Assembly (NCBI GenBank): GCA_964017065.1
Contig: OZ024783.1
Span: forward strand, 9,189,367-9,253,366
Reading direction: 5' to 3'
Source: Haliclona indistincta
Lineage: Eukaryota > Porifera > Demospongiae > Haplosclerida > Chalinidae
Length of the DNA stretch: 64,000 bases
Shown: piece after piece, positions 34,939 to 47,200 of the stretch
Layout: every line of letters begins with the position of its first letter
How positions within the stretch are numbered: position 1 is the first letter of the stretch
Made by a program: the position numbers and the translations under genes
The notes under the pieces: generated by a model
Told to the model about the DNA's origin: nothing
What the model saw: only the letters and a program-made list of their open reading frames with translations
Database searches by the model: none

Positions 34939-35196
34939 ATGCTACTTTTCTTTCTGCTTTCAATCTTAATGTCTGTCAGCGCACATCAAGCTTGCAGTGA
35001 AGGTATATACCTGTTCAGGTGTTGTCACAGGCATCCAACAAGATTATGGACACACTATCTTACTAGTAGAGACCGGGACTTGAGGACTGTTTTTATCGTA
35101 TTTACGACCACCCGTGTGATAAAACTATCATGCAGCAATAGCCGCAACGTGTGTTGTCACGGCAAGTCGCTGTATTGTCCAGTCTCTTCAATATAA
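34939..35196 (+). CDS. Possible short secreted protein
   Basis: The first ATG of the frame gives MLLFFLLSILMSVSAHQACS, a good signal-peptide profile. The rest (85 residues in all) holds seven Cys, including CCHRH and SRNVCCHGKSLYC. No intron or promoter was recognised and no family is known to me, so it may be a chance frame. Confidence 0.25.
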   Translation: MLLFFLLSILMSVSAHQACSEGIYLFRCCHRHPTRLWTHYLTSRDRDLRTVFIVFTTTRVIKLSCSNSRNVCCHGKSLYCPVSSI

Positions 35197-36848
35197 ACAG
35201 CAATGTGGTATGCAAGCACAGCTGGAGAGGCAGCCACCATCACCAGTCTTATTATACAAAGTTAAGATCATCAATCCTAACAAAAAAGTGATTTGATTGT
35301 CAGGCAATTAAAGTGCCAGTCTGGCAAGAAGCCAGACTATAGTTAACTTCACAGGTGGGTCAAGTGGTTTGGTCTCCCTTGCCACTTATATGCACTGTTG
35401 ATCACAAACCAGCACCTAGTGACTATTTGAGGATAACTGTCTTATTATGTGCTCCTGTTTTGACAGAAGGCTCACTATGCCATGACTAATGAAGTTGACT
35501 ACTATTTGATTGACTCAACTAGCATGAGCTCAGATCAGTCTCCAACTATAACCAACAGCAATGTGACCTTATTCGTAGTCCAATATACTCTGTACTAATA
35601 ATTATAGCTATTAGTACAAAGTATTACTAATAATATAGTAGGAGAGTCAGACTTGACGATAGAGGATATAATTGAGCGACTTAAGGATTCTAAGTCACCA
35701 GCTGTTGCAGATATGCAAGTCTCCTTCAGACAACAGAGAAACAATAAACCAGCACCAGATCTAACTATGCACCTCACCATTCAGAGAGCACTAACAAGGC
35801 AACTATGGGGCGAGCGTCGCTCCGAGCATGGCTACACAACCCAGCAGGTACGCACTGCAAAGCATAGTCAACGCATTTAACACTAGCTGCTTGTCCACGA
35901 CCAAAGGTGGGCATTTGTTAGAAACACGGGTAACGCCTAAACGCACATGGAGAATCTATGGTAGGTACTGCAACAACCACACCGGACGCTGGTAGTTTGC
36001 TTGTAAACACAATCACGCTGATGCTGGATGATCCTACCTTCAGTATTTAGTGTGCTCCTGCAGTTCGCAACAGAAAGTTGGCGCAACGTCTTGTCAAGTG
36101 GATGCCAGATCACAAGGATATTGCAACTAAATTCGAAAAAGAACTGATCAAATTGCTTTCTACGTGTATTACTCAGAAAACAATCCAGCGTACTAAAGCA
36201 AAAACAACGAGAGACAAGATGTGGACTGCTTATCACAAAAATAATTAATAATGACGGTTATAAGAAAACTACATCTTTGTGGAGGACTTTTCTTGCCAAC
36301 AGTGACTCTTCAATGTTGCCAATCTTACGCCAGCATGTCGGACATGAATTTTTAAAGCAGTTAATCAAAAACCATTACCCAGTCTCAAATGTATCTGCAA
36401 AAGAACCAGCAAAATTTGATCCAACTTATGAAGAACTAAAGTGAGATTCGTTACGTAGCTGGTTGGGTTGTGAAAGAATTTTTTAAACCTGAAGAAGTCA
36501 CTAAAGTGGAAGAAAGATCTAGACATACTTATCAGTGCTTTGTTGACGATGAAGGAGATGACTTCAGTGAATCTACATTGTCCGTAGAAACTCTTTGTCG
36601 GACGCAAGTTCAGATGCTCGGACCGACGCTTGTACCAAGTGTCAGTAGCATAGTACGCACCGTTATAGTTACCTCAGAGAAGAGATCTCGTTTGACTGTC
36701 TTTAGAGGAACTCGTATCTGAAGTGAAATCGACATAGTACAAATTCGGCGAACTTCAAACGAGTTGAAGATGAAGGAGAGATGTCGCGCAGAGGAAGATG
36801 CGGCCAGAGCTCAGGCCGAGAAGCGCTGTGCCTGGGATCGCAGGACAG

Positions 36849-37520
36849 TACACGCTCAGTGCATTGAGTGGTGAAAAAAGTTATGACAGCGCAATCTGTT
36901 GGAGTGCAATGGAGGACACATTGCACTGACTAAACACTGGGCAAAATACCTAATGGAGAGAATGGGCTTTGTCAAGTGCCGGGCAAGTACCAAAGCCTAA
37001 GTGTCTGTTTCGGATATCAATTCACTGAAACCACAATTTATCGTTGTTGTCAACGTGATCATTCAAATGGAGGAGATTCCTAGCGACTTGGTGATCAATT
37101 GGGATCAGACTGGTATTCATTATGTTCCAGTTTCAAGTTGGACGATGGCAAAGGAAGGTTCAAAGTGAATCGAGATCGCAGGCATTGACGACAAAAGGCA
37201 GATCACGGCTGTTTTGGAAACACAGTAGTTAGCGACTTTCTTCCTCTACAACTGATTTATAAAGGTAAGACCAAGAAGTGCCTTCCAGCAGTCACATTCC
37301 CCTCTGATTGGCATGTCAGATAATCACTAGTCTAACGTAGACAAAATGGTCGACTACTTAGAGAAGGTTCTCTTTCCTTATGCCGAAAAAAAAAAGAAAA
37401 GACCTCAAACTTGAGCCTAATCAATCAGCTCTTGCTATTTTTGATCGATTTCAAGGACTCCTAGTGCACACACTATTGTTATCGCAGTATTGATGACAGC
37501 TCCACCATCACGCATTGCAA
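36849..37520 (+). pseudogene. pogo/CENP-B-type DDE transposase relic
   Basis: CNGGHIALTKHWAKYLMERM, then IPSDLVINWDQTGIHYVPVS, SWTMAKEGSK, IEIAGIDDKRQITAVL and, after frame changes, DNH, DKMVDYLEKVLFPYAEKK and ALAIFDRFQG. INWDQTG (first catalytic Asp) and AIFDRF (second Asp) are the DDE_1 core of pogo-like transposases. In-frame stops and indels make it dead. A non-autonomous pogo-type element sits at 20978-21458. The sequence upstream (36109-36720, with YVAGWVVKEFF) is coding-like but belongs to an unrecognised family. Confidence 0.65.
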
Positions 37521-38140
37521 GTAGGAAAGCTTGAACTCTTTTGCCTGGCTCTTCTCCAAGCAAAAGAGAACGTATTGATAGCCACTGTCTTAACTGTCAT
37601 TTCCTTGCCTGTTTTCTTCCTCAACGCTAACTCTTGCAAGTACTTGTTCTTCTATGTTCGTACACTGCTTTCTTTAACAAGCAACCGGGGAGGATCTTTT
37701 CCAGTATTTGATAGTAGCTGTTACACCGTGCTCGGCAGCCCTTTTCCCGACCTCTGCCTTCTCTTTGGATCATACCGTTCGCGTCGCTTACCGACTGACG
37801 CACTCACCTCTGGCTCGCGTCAGTCGAAAGACATGACTTATCGCTTCTGCTCTATACAAGACCTTCGTAAACCGCTGTATTCATATAAACATAATGTTTA
37901 TGATATCACAATTATATAGCCAGCAGCTAGCGTAGAATGACATCATTAGAGGTGTCTATAGTAAATTGAAACCTCTACTTGATAGCAGAAACATTTAAAA
38001 CTATTGTTTAGACTTACCTTGAGATGGTTCAATTGTCCGTCCAGTTCTTCTGCTTTCTTCTTGATTATCATTAAAATAGAATATCTGTTGAAAACAAACA
38101 ATGCTCACTGCAATACATCCTTACTAATAATATTATTTGT
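37521..38140. other. Stretch without a recognised gene
   Basis: The 134-codon plus frame at 37515-37919 is leucine/serine-rich and shows no domain. An exon-like minus-strand segment at 38016-38082 with good splice signals is discussed among the rejected items. Confidence 0.4.
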
Positions 38141-38378
38141 GACTGGATCAGGGAAAATGAGCCTTAAGGGGATCTCTAGTAGATGAAAGTAACGCATGAT
38201 ATTCATAGTAATTTGACTTTTTGGGTCAAAAACCAATTTTGTATTGAAAAGAACAAAGATAGTAGTTATCATTTCTGCACCAGCATAAATGCAGACAAAA
38301 TTCAAAGTGCTGAATATTTTGTGTTATTTCCATTTACGACAGATCCCCTTACGGCTCATTTTCCCAGATCCGGTGACA
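38141..38378. mobile_element. MITE with about 37-bp inverted ends
   Basis: ggatcagggaaaatgagcc ttaaggggatct (38145-38176) is matched inversely at 38342-38374 with a few mismatches. The element is about 237 bp and non-coding. Confidence 0.65.
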
Positions 38379-39842
38379 TTTTAGCCCATGCGCTGACCTG
38401 GTGTATGACATCTACAGCTAAATCAATCAATAAAATAGATACAGTACCGTCACTTTTACTAGAATAAAGAAGAGAAAAGAACAGATAAGTTATAATTATT
38501 ATTGTACTACAGTACAATAAAAAACATAGGTCAACAGTCAACAAAATTTTGTTGACAGCATATAAAATTTGAATTTATTTTCAGATTAATTTAACAAAAA
38601 AGAATAACTTGCATAATAATTATTATGGATAAAACACGTTAGTAAGTGGTGTTTTTCCCAAAATTTGCTGGTCCACTTTCCCACTATTTTTATGATTTAC
38701 TGTACAGCGGGTAATTTTCAAGAGAGAAAATTTCGCAAATGCGCGAGATAGAGCATTTTGTGAATAATATCGCGAATCAGCGTTGTTGCCCTAACTTTGT
38801 CAACTAAAACAAGACAGTTGCGGATAAAATTTTCCCGTTATACGGCATAGTGATACAGGGATTAGATTTAAAATGTTGAATGAAGACAAAAACATAAGTC
38901 GTCATAAGGTCATTGCCAAGTGTTCAGCAATAGACAACACAAGGTTAACACAATAGTCAAAAGTTTCTGCTCTGGCTACAGATTGGTGGAGACAAGCTAA
39001 CATGTCTTGTCTACTACCCAGCTTTGATTAATTATATCATTATCAAACAAATCTACTATCAAACTCCCACTTGAGCAAGCACACACGCACACAGAAGCCG
39101 ACAAACCTGACTATCAAATCCCATTGGAACCAGTCACATGTGAAGCATAAACTAGTACACACGCATGCTCCACCACACACTGTGCTTCACACTCTAACTG
39201 ATAAAGCTTAGGAACCTCAAATTTGAAAATACACAGTTATCAAAGGCCCCCACAAACCCAAACATAATTACTCTAAAAAGACAAAAAGACCAGCAAATCA
39301 ATGTAAACCACAAAAAATGACAAGCAATGGAAGACAACAGCAACAACGGATGAAGCTGCTTGTAACGAAATGATAAAATGAACATTTGAAATTGCTTTTC
39401 ACTTGTTCGTATAACTACCTTGCTAAGATAAACCTATGATAATTGTGTACAAGGTAGGGTCGTTTCTATGACAACCAATGCACCCAATGAGAAACAATGT
39501 TATAGAGTGTACACAATGGCAGGATATTTTGTAGTTTACTTATACAACAAAGCAGAGCACATGTATGAGCAAGTTATACATTACCACAAAGTCGGCCTAA
39601 ACAGAATTTATAATGAAAACACTTTTCAGAAAAAATCCTTTAACATTATTTAGGCAGGAAATACAAAAAGAAAAGGAGAGAAGGTTTGCAAAAGGTTTGG
39701 GATGAGGGGATGCTTGGAAAAGGCTTGGGAGGAGAGTAGGCTTGGAAAAGGTTTGGGAGAGGAGGCTTTGAAAGCTTAAATAAAGAGAAGGTTTTGGTGC
39801 CATGCACAACTGAGTATACAGTATAATAGCAAAGGATCTTAA

Positions 39843-40443
39843 GGGTGCAGACCCTAACAACCATTAACTTATTCAGGAATGTACAAGTTGGACATTATTA
39901 CACACCACAAATGATATTCACTGTTTATACAAGCACATTAACAATACTAATAAGTGACAGTAGCCAGGCAAGATCGCGAACAATACATTCCTCAATAAAA
40001 CTCTGCCTGTGGTCTTCAGAATAGATCCAAACTTGGATATATGACTATTAGCGACCAGATAAAGACCTTAACGTAGAGTTTTTTTTAATAAACACACTCT
40101 GAGTAGGAAAACCACGAGGTAAGCAGCTCATAATCGCACTTTCAAGCACAATACACGAAAAAGCTCTACGTTACTGCCTTCGCCTTGTTGAAGTACGTAT
40201 ATATTCCAGATCTGAAGTTCTACTGCCTGAGTGAACGAAAGTTTTATTAGCCTAAGCGTTGTATCTAGCCGCGCCCGTCACGTTTCCGTCTGGCACTTTC
40301 AGCGCTCATAGTTTGCAATGTGTACAGCCTTCGCCAGTCTTGTAGCATAGGTCTTTGGTTTCTTGGAATATCAGCAATAGTTTCTGAGATACAGTCCCCT
40401 AGCAACCAGCCAAAAATACATGCGTGGGCGTGACACTGCACCC
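39843..40443. mobile_element. TTAA-flanked element with GGGTGCAG ends
   Basis: TTAA at 39839-39842 and 40444-40447 flank a 601-bp unit that begins GGGTGCAG and ends CTGCACCC. The TTAA duplication is piggyBac-like, although the end sequence starts with G rather than the usual C. No transposase is visible inside. Confidence 0.5.
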
Positions 40444-41261
40444 TTAAACACAGAAATATTTTTTTTAAACTACATCCATACTTGTTTATGTAAAAAGAAA
40501 CTTACAGTCATGTATGAACATAAGATTGGGTACATGCATAAACAAACTCAGAAAAATCCCTGGGTAATCCCCTATCATAATTAACTGCCAACAATCAAAC
40601 CCTCCCTTATTGTGTGAGACATTTTCGAAATAACCTGTCAAAAAGGCACCATGAACATGTATATTGTTACAGAAGACACATAGTTAAATGTACATTGAAG
40701 TACATTGCTGAGCTGTCAAATGTAATCACTCTAGAGAACAAGCCAGAGAGTCTAAATGTGGTAGATACAATTACGATCAGATTTGTGTAAGCATCACGAG
40801 TATTGACATGTCACACAACATTGCGTAACATTAGTATCACATAACTTGGTACAATTAATAGAGTATGGAAACATTCACATCAAGTTGGCACATGTACAAT
40901 GAAGGGCTTCAAATTAGCACTAGCCCGAGGCTAGTACAATAAAATTATAGCTTGGGCTAGTAAAATGTACAGGTTAGTAGTCCAGCTGGCTAGAGATACT
41001 TGTAGACTTGCTGCAGAATTTGACTGGAAAAGAGTAGCTTAATTGTTTTATTGGGCTGATAGAAACTGTTTGGGGCTAGTTCAATTTGATTGTACTTGCC
41101 CTGCTGGCTAATTTGAAACTAAGTTAATTTGAATCCCTGGTACAATGCCTTGTCATCATACAATTCACATAATGCCGAAAATGAGAGATTTGTGGTATGT
41201 CATGGAAGACATGCAACACCATCACGCTGACAACCATGATTTCATCAATTATTTTTCTAAC

Positions 41262-44200
41262 CTTGCCCATCTTAGTCTATTTGTGGTGGTTTCACATTCC
41301 GAGAGCACCAGCTCATGAACTTTGTTTAGAACTGACTTCCATTTGTGATCGCTGCCAGCCCACGCTCCATCATCATCAGTGTGAGCACCTTGAGGATGGT
41401 GAACTCTGACCTGAGAGAGTGAGTGAGTGAGTGAGTGGGTGGGTGGGTGGGCGAGTGAGCGAGTGAATGAGTGAGTGAGTAAGCAGTGAGCGAGTGAGTG
41501 AGTGAGTAAGCGAGTGAGTGAGTGAGTGAGTGAGTGAGTGAGTGAGTGAGTGGGTGAGTAAGCAGTGAGTGAGTGAGTGAGTGAGTGAGTGAGTGAGTGA
41601 GTGAGCGAGCGAGCAAGCGAGCGAGTAAGTGGGTGAGTGAGTGTGTTATTCCACTCACTTGAATCCGAAGGAATTCAATGAGTTGATCCTAAAATGAAAA
41701 CAGTGCTAATTAAATTTCAGCAATCAAAACAAACTGAGTGTGCAAGTTCATGTAACAACTTTCACATGAACACAGATGTACGAAAACATGGTCAAAACAC
41801 GCTTGAACAACCACATTGCCATGGACACATCACAACACTCGTCCCTCCTACTCATCTTGACACAAACCATTTCAATCACTGGCACTATTCACCAAACATG
41901 TTTACTAAATCTCTCTGGAATACTTTATCTACATCATTCATTCACCCTCATTCACTCACTCACTCACCTACTCACTCACTCACTTGCTCACTCACTTTCA
42001 CTGGTGGTGGACTTCTCGCCCAGGCCTGCAAAAGCTGGGGGCATATCTCTTCTCCTAGCTGCATAGTCTACCACGAGATGACGTAGCCACAGCAACACAG
42101 TAGCCATTGAGACCAGCTAACAGGTGTTCCAGCACCGTGGAGTTCTGCTCTTGACTGAGAGATAGAGAAAGAGAGAGAGAGATTAGATCTCAAATAGGTC
42201 TGTGCAACTGTTGTGAAAGAAGGAATTCCCTTTGTACAATGCATGGGGCCTTGTGGTTACAAGTAATCATGTTCAAAACATCACAGTTCAAAACCCTAGC
42301 TATGAGAGAATGCAGTTGATAGAACACCATAAAATTGTTGACATTGTACATTTAAAAACCAGTACATCAAAATGAGAGAAAGCTAGACAGACAACAACGA
42401 TTACAGACATCCTGTTCAACATCCTCATTGTGCACAACTGTCTCTCAACACAATCACTAATACAGCTAATGGGAAGTGATTGCAGCTGGCTAGCTATCGT
42501 GCGATCGTACGATAATTACTCTATCAATCACCTCATGCAATGCAAGCACATTCCGATACACTACTCGCACTCACACACACACCAGTTTCATGCAGTACAT
42601 AACTAGGAGTACGAATTCATAGGAATTGCCTCACGAGTGTGCCCCGGCCCTTGCAGGTCTTAACTGCATCACGACTATTAGCCTCACTTCATTCAGCAAA
42701 ATTTAGACTAATTCAAAATTTTGACTAAAAGTTTTCAAATTTTTTTTCGTACACATAGGTCAATTCTTACCTGATATTCTTGGTAGCTGACTGGAAGAAC
42801 ATGTACAACTGTGCTGCCGGCAAGTCACAGTTTGTTACACAGTGAGAAATGATGCTGTGAATCACACGAGCAAGAATAGATCGATCCAGCGATGTAGAGG
42901 AGGATGATATAGAGGATTGGAAGAGCTTACAGTAGATGGCAAGTAGATCTGAGGGAGGGAGGGAGGGAGGGAGGGAGGGAGGGAGGGAGGGAGGGAGGGA
43001 GGGAGGGAGGGAGGATGAGGAAAGGAAAATTTGTAAAAGTATTTGTAATAAGGATATCACACAATGTATACACATACAAGTGTAGTACAGAACTCGTCAA
43101 TAACTATTACTAACTATTACATAACTCTACCTAACGGCATGACGCAACGTTTATTTTAAAGAGCACAAAAGACTACACAGACCATAGTGACTGAGAGATG
43201 TTGAGGCTAGCTCGAATGTGGAAGAAGAACAAATGGGAATGACACACACACATGCTAACAGCACAGAGAACACAATCACAAGCCTGCAAATAGTAAATTA
43301 CAGTACCACGTTTGCAGTACAATAATTTATGGAAAATGAATAACAAGATAATACAACAAATAGCAATAAAGTCTGCTCTTTATCCTAACCAGTTTTGTCT
43401 CCATTTGACATAGCTACATGTAAAGTCATCCCACTTTAGCAGACATATTGACTAAAACTGCATTCCAACATCATGTGACCATAACCACGCACAGTACACA
43501 AACATGCAAACATGTATATCCCATTATGGGTATTGATTTTAGATCCACACACACACACACACACACACATCTAGACACTCTTAACAGAGCACTTGGCTTC
43601 ATGACCAAATATGATACACAAAGTCATGCGCTCCTCTGGTCACCATTACACACACATACACGAACTGCTTCCAGCTTACTCATAAACACACTTGAAGTAT
43701 GTACAGTGAAAGTTATGTATTACAGTGTGAAGAACAGCACTAAACAAAGTCATGCGCTCCTCTGGTCACCATTACACACACACACGAATACCCTCTAGTG
43801 CTTCCAACGTACTCGTAAACACACTTGGAGCATGTACAGTGTATTATAGTGTGAAGTACACTACTAATCCTCAGTCATCATGACATGGCGTCAACACTGC
43901 CTTATTCGTCACTCATCAATTATCATGTGTGCACACACGTAGCCCACACATACACTGGTCTCGCACTGATACAACAGTAACTTCATGCTCAATACAGTAC
44001 AATACACACATGTCAGTACGGAACACTATGCTACTACTAATCGTACACGTCTTCTCAGAAATCAGTTCACAGGTTTCTACTGCTAATACACAGAAGCAGC
44101 TCTGTGAAGGTAACATTAAAGTATAAGACATCTTTCCTACGTTTACTTGTTTAGATAGTGTATGTACATAGCCACTACTGTTATACCTTCCATACAAATG

Positions 44201-47200
44201 TAAACACGCATTACAAAATTAATGCTTTATGCAGGAAGAACAGGTGACATTGAACTGACCTATGGGACAATTGATGGATAAATGGGCAAGATGGATAAAT
44301 GGTGAAGTGAAAAAAAAGATTCAGATACCACGATTGGTGCAGATTTCATAAATGTACACATTACTCTATCAATGTGAATCCATAATATGACAAAGACATA
44401 ACATGATACGAGATAGTTCTGCATACCAAGGCTAGAGGGTGGTAGAACATGAGATGATAGAGGGAGAATCCCGGGGAACTCCCCTCCGCATGATATCAGT
44501 CCTAGGCTCATGTACCAATGTAGTACAAATATTCGATCAACACATACCTCACTACACTACATAGCTTTACATATGAACAGAACAACCATTGCATGACAAA
44601 AACTGACTCTGTGGTACTTGAAATAACTTTTTATAATTTTTGCCATCATTGCCATTATGTCGAATTAGTGCCTGTTAGTGCTTAGCATGATTAGACTGGA
44701 TCTCTATTTGCTCCTGAGGTGCCAGACTACAGGTTTATCACCAAGCAATTCACACATTATGACATGTTCTCAAACTCATGAAAAATTAAAAACATGCTAA
44801 TACTACTAGTTATTACTATACTTGTTGTTTACTAGTTACAATTCTTCTCCTCCTTCACAATGAACCAGCCTGTCTGTCTCTGACAAACAGTGCCAATGAG
44901 TAAGTGTGGGACTGTTATAAAAAGCAGTCCCACACTCATGAAACTGTACTGTAAACAAGTAAGTGTCAGGCTATCAGTCACCCAACATTTTTTACATTTT
45001 CTCACAATTTTATGTCCACCACATACACCTAAATTGGTGATTCTTAATTTTATTGCTACAACTGGCACACTCAGACTTCTCAAACATGCTTCCTGCTTTT
45101 ACAAAGAATACCTTCTATTCGATAGTGTGCAGGCCTCCTATTCTAAACGTCTCAACGCCTCTGTTGGGTGACTGATAACTCTGCCTTCTTTTAGTGAAGG
45201 CTGATGACAATTTTATAGAATAGGCAAGAACAGCGAGAGTACTACATTTTGTATTTCTTATACTAGTCCCACAAGAGCATGCTATCTCATAACATCTCAA
45301 ATGATGCTCTCAACAGACAATAACATGTATTTATATCAACCAGACAATCAAATTCCAAAAAAGTATGAGTTTATTTGTCAAAATGCTGACATAAATTCGT
45401 GCCAGATGTCAGTGGTAATCTTCTGCCTAAGGAAGCATTATACTCTTGGGTGAGGAATTATGATCAAAATTGATACCAGTATCGAATCACCACTCTGCTT
45501 ATGAAGCAAAATCAGCTTGGATTGAACATAGTTCCTTGCAAATTCTACTAGGATAATCCAATACTTCTTTGAAGTGGTGTCTTGTAAAAAGTACAAAGCT
45601 TTTACTTCCTACGAACCTCCTGGATGATCAGCTAGTGTTGGTATGAACAACACTAGGCTTCTATAACAATAGAAGGCTACTTACGAATACACAAAAACCT
45701 GGTCTTTGACAAACTCGGCATTTTGGCTTTTAAGATACATATGCTGTACATATCATTCCGTACCGACCAATTGTGCCGTCCGCTAGTAGTCGAGTATGTA
45801 CTTTATACGAAACACAACATTCTACAAAGCACTGATACCCTAGTGTCACTGTGCATACTTATGTATCAATTTCAGGGTTTTAATTCATGAACTATTTCAG
45901 CAATCACCATAGTTACTATGATACAAGTACATGGTGACAATAGCACTACAACACTTCTTGTTCAAGACCAAAACAAAAACAACAGATGTTCCAGCACAAG
46001 CACAGCACATTCTTATCAGGTCAACATCACACACCATGTATGACCAACTAATACAATTAGACATCTAAGCTACTTTATTATTACTAGGCACCGAAGGTGC
46101 TTATGCCTCGGTGGAATGTTATGCATACATGCCTGTCTGACTAAATACGCTGAACTGAAATACACAAGCAGTAATGAAAGTCTGCTGTTGCTAGTTGAAC
46201 ACTATGTTAGTGGCTGACAACTTGTAAAAACATACACAGCAACAAACTGCAGCTGTTATACCTTGCTGTACAGCAATCACAATGCAGTATAATAGTTATG
46301 CAATGCAATTCCTGTATGATGAAATTCAAGCTGAAGAGCGCTGCAACAAGCTGCAATACTATGGAACCTATACAGCACTGTTTGCTAGTGGGTTGCAACT
46401 ATGCAATCAGAAGCCTAGCAGTGCTAACCACATGGAATTCAGTTGGGCGTGCCTATAATCAACACAGCACGTGAGCGCTGGTTGCGGCTAGCTTGCTGGA
46501 GCTGGCGCTGCTTAGCGATAGCACGATTGATTTCTCAGCACTCACTGTACTACCTTGAGTAGAGAATTGTCTTACAAGCTGTGAAGAAGACTACAGTAGA
46601 CAGCTTTATCTTCAGCGAAGTCCCACAACGCTGAGCGAGTCCAGCAATGCCATTCAAGGTAACGAAGCTTTGGAACCAAAAGTCTATCAATTCAATTCCG
46701 AGGCAACACCGAGTTGAACATGTATTGCAAGTATCAGCGCTTAGTTTCCAGCCGACGCGGAGTTCTGCCTGCGGACAGAATGACAGACAAACCGACGAAC
46801 TACTGTATGCCTCGTGGCTCCGCCCACCGAGGCATAATAAATTATTAGCCAGTTCCGAGAAAAACTATGAAAAACAGAACTGATTCAAAGCTCAAGGTAC
46901 AAGCTTGTGCACCCTAAACACAATAAGTAACAAGTGAAGTCATTATTGGTTTTGAACACAGCAATTGAGGGTCACCAGCGTATTATCAACAATATGTGAA
47001 AACAATTTGAAACCTGTTCAACAGTGCAGTATAGTACATACATGTAACTTGTGTCTATACTATGACCCACACACTGTGACAAAAAGCAAAGGACAGCTAA
47101 CTAGCTTTCATACAGTGCTGTTACAATGCACGAGGAATAAAGGCTGGTTTACAGCGTCATCCCTATACTTTTCAGTTTATTATTAAAATTTTTTTACTTT

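Noticed and set aside
37515..37919. 134-codon plus-strand ORF
   Set aside because: Hydrophobic and Ser-rich with no motif, no splice context, and directly after a dead pogo frame; probably chance.
38016..38082. Candidate ATM exon 9 (minus), RYSILMIIKKKAEELDGQLN
   Set aside because: Splice signals are good and the phase fits exon 8, but the residues do not resemble the next part of ATM (expected a conserved ENLIELMADIC-like block), and it lies 3 kb away.
40261..40400. Minus coding-like stretch LQDWRRLYTLQTMSAESARR
   Set aside because: No match to ATM or another family that I can name; it lies inside the TTAA-flanked element and ends at a stop.
41326..41658. Minus frame of THSLTHSL repeats
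   Set aside because: Translation of the (CACT)n intron repeat of ATM; not an exon.
42767..43075. Minus frame including LPPSLPPSLPPS
   Set aside because: The proline/serine/leucine part is the (TCCC)n pyrimidine tract read as protein. Only the part from 42948 downward is ATM exon 5.
43415..43800. ORF with THTHTHTH
   Set aside because: Derived from a (CA)n repeat inside ATM intron 4.
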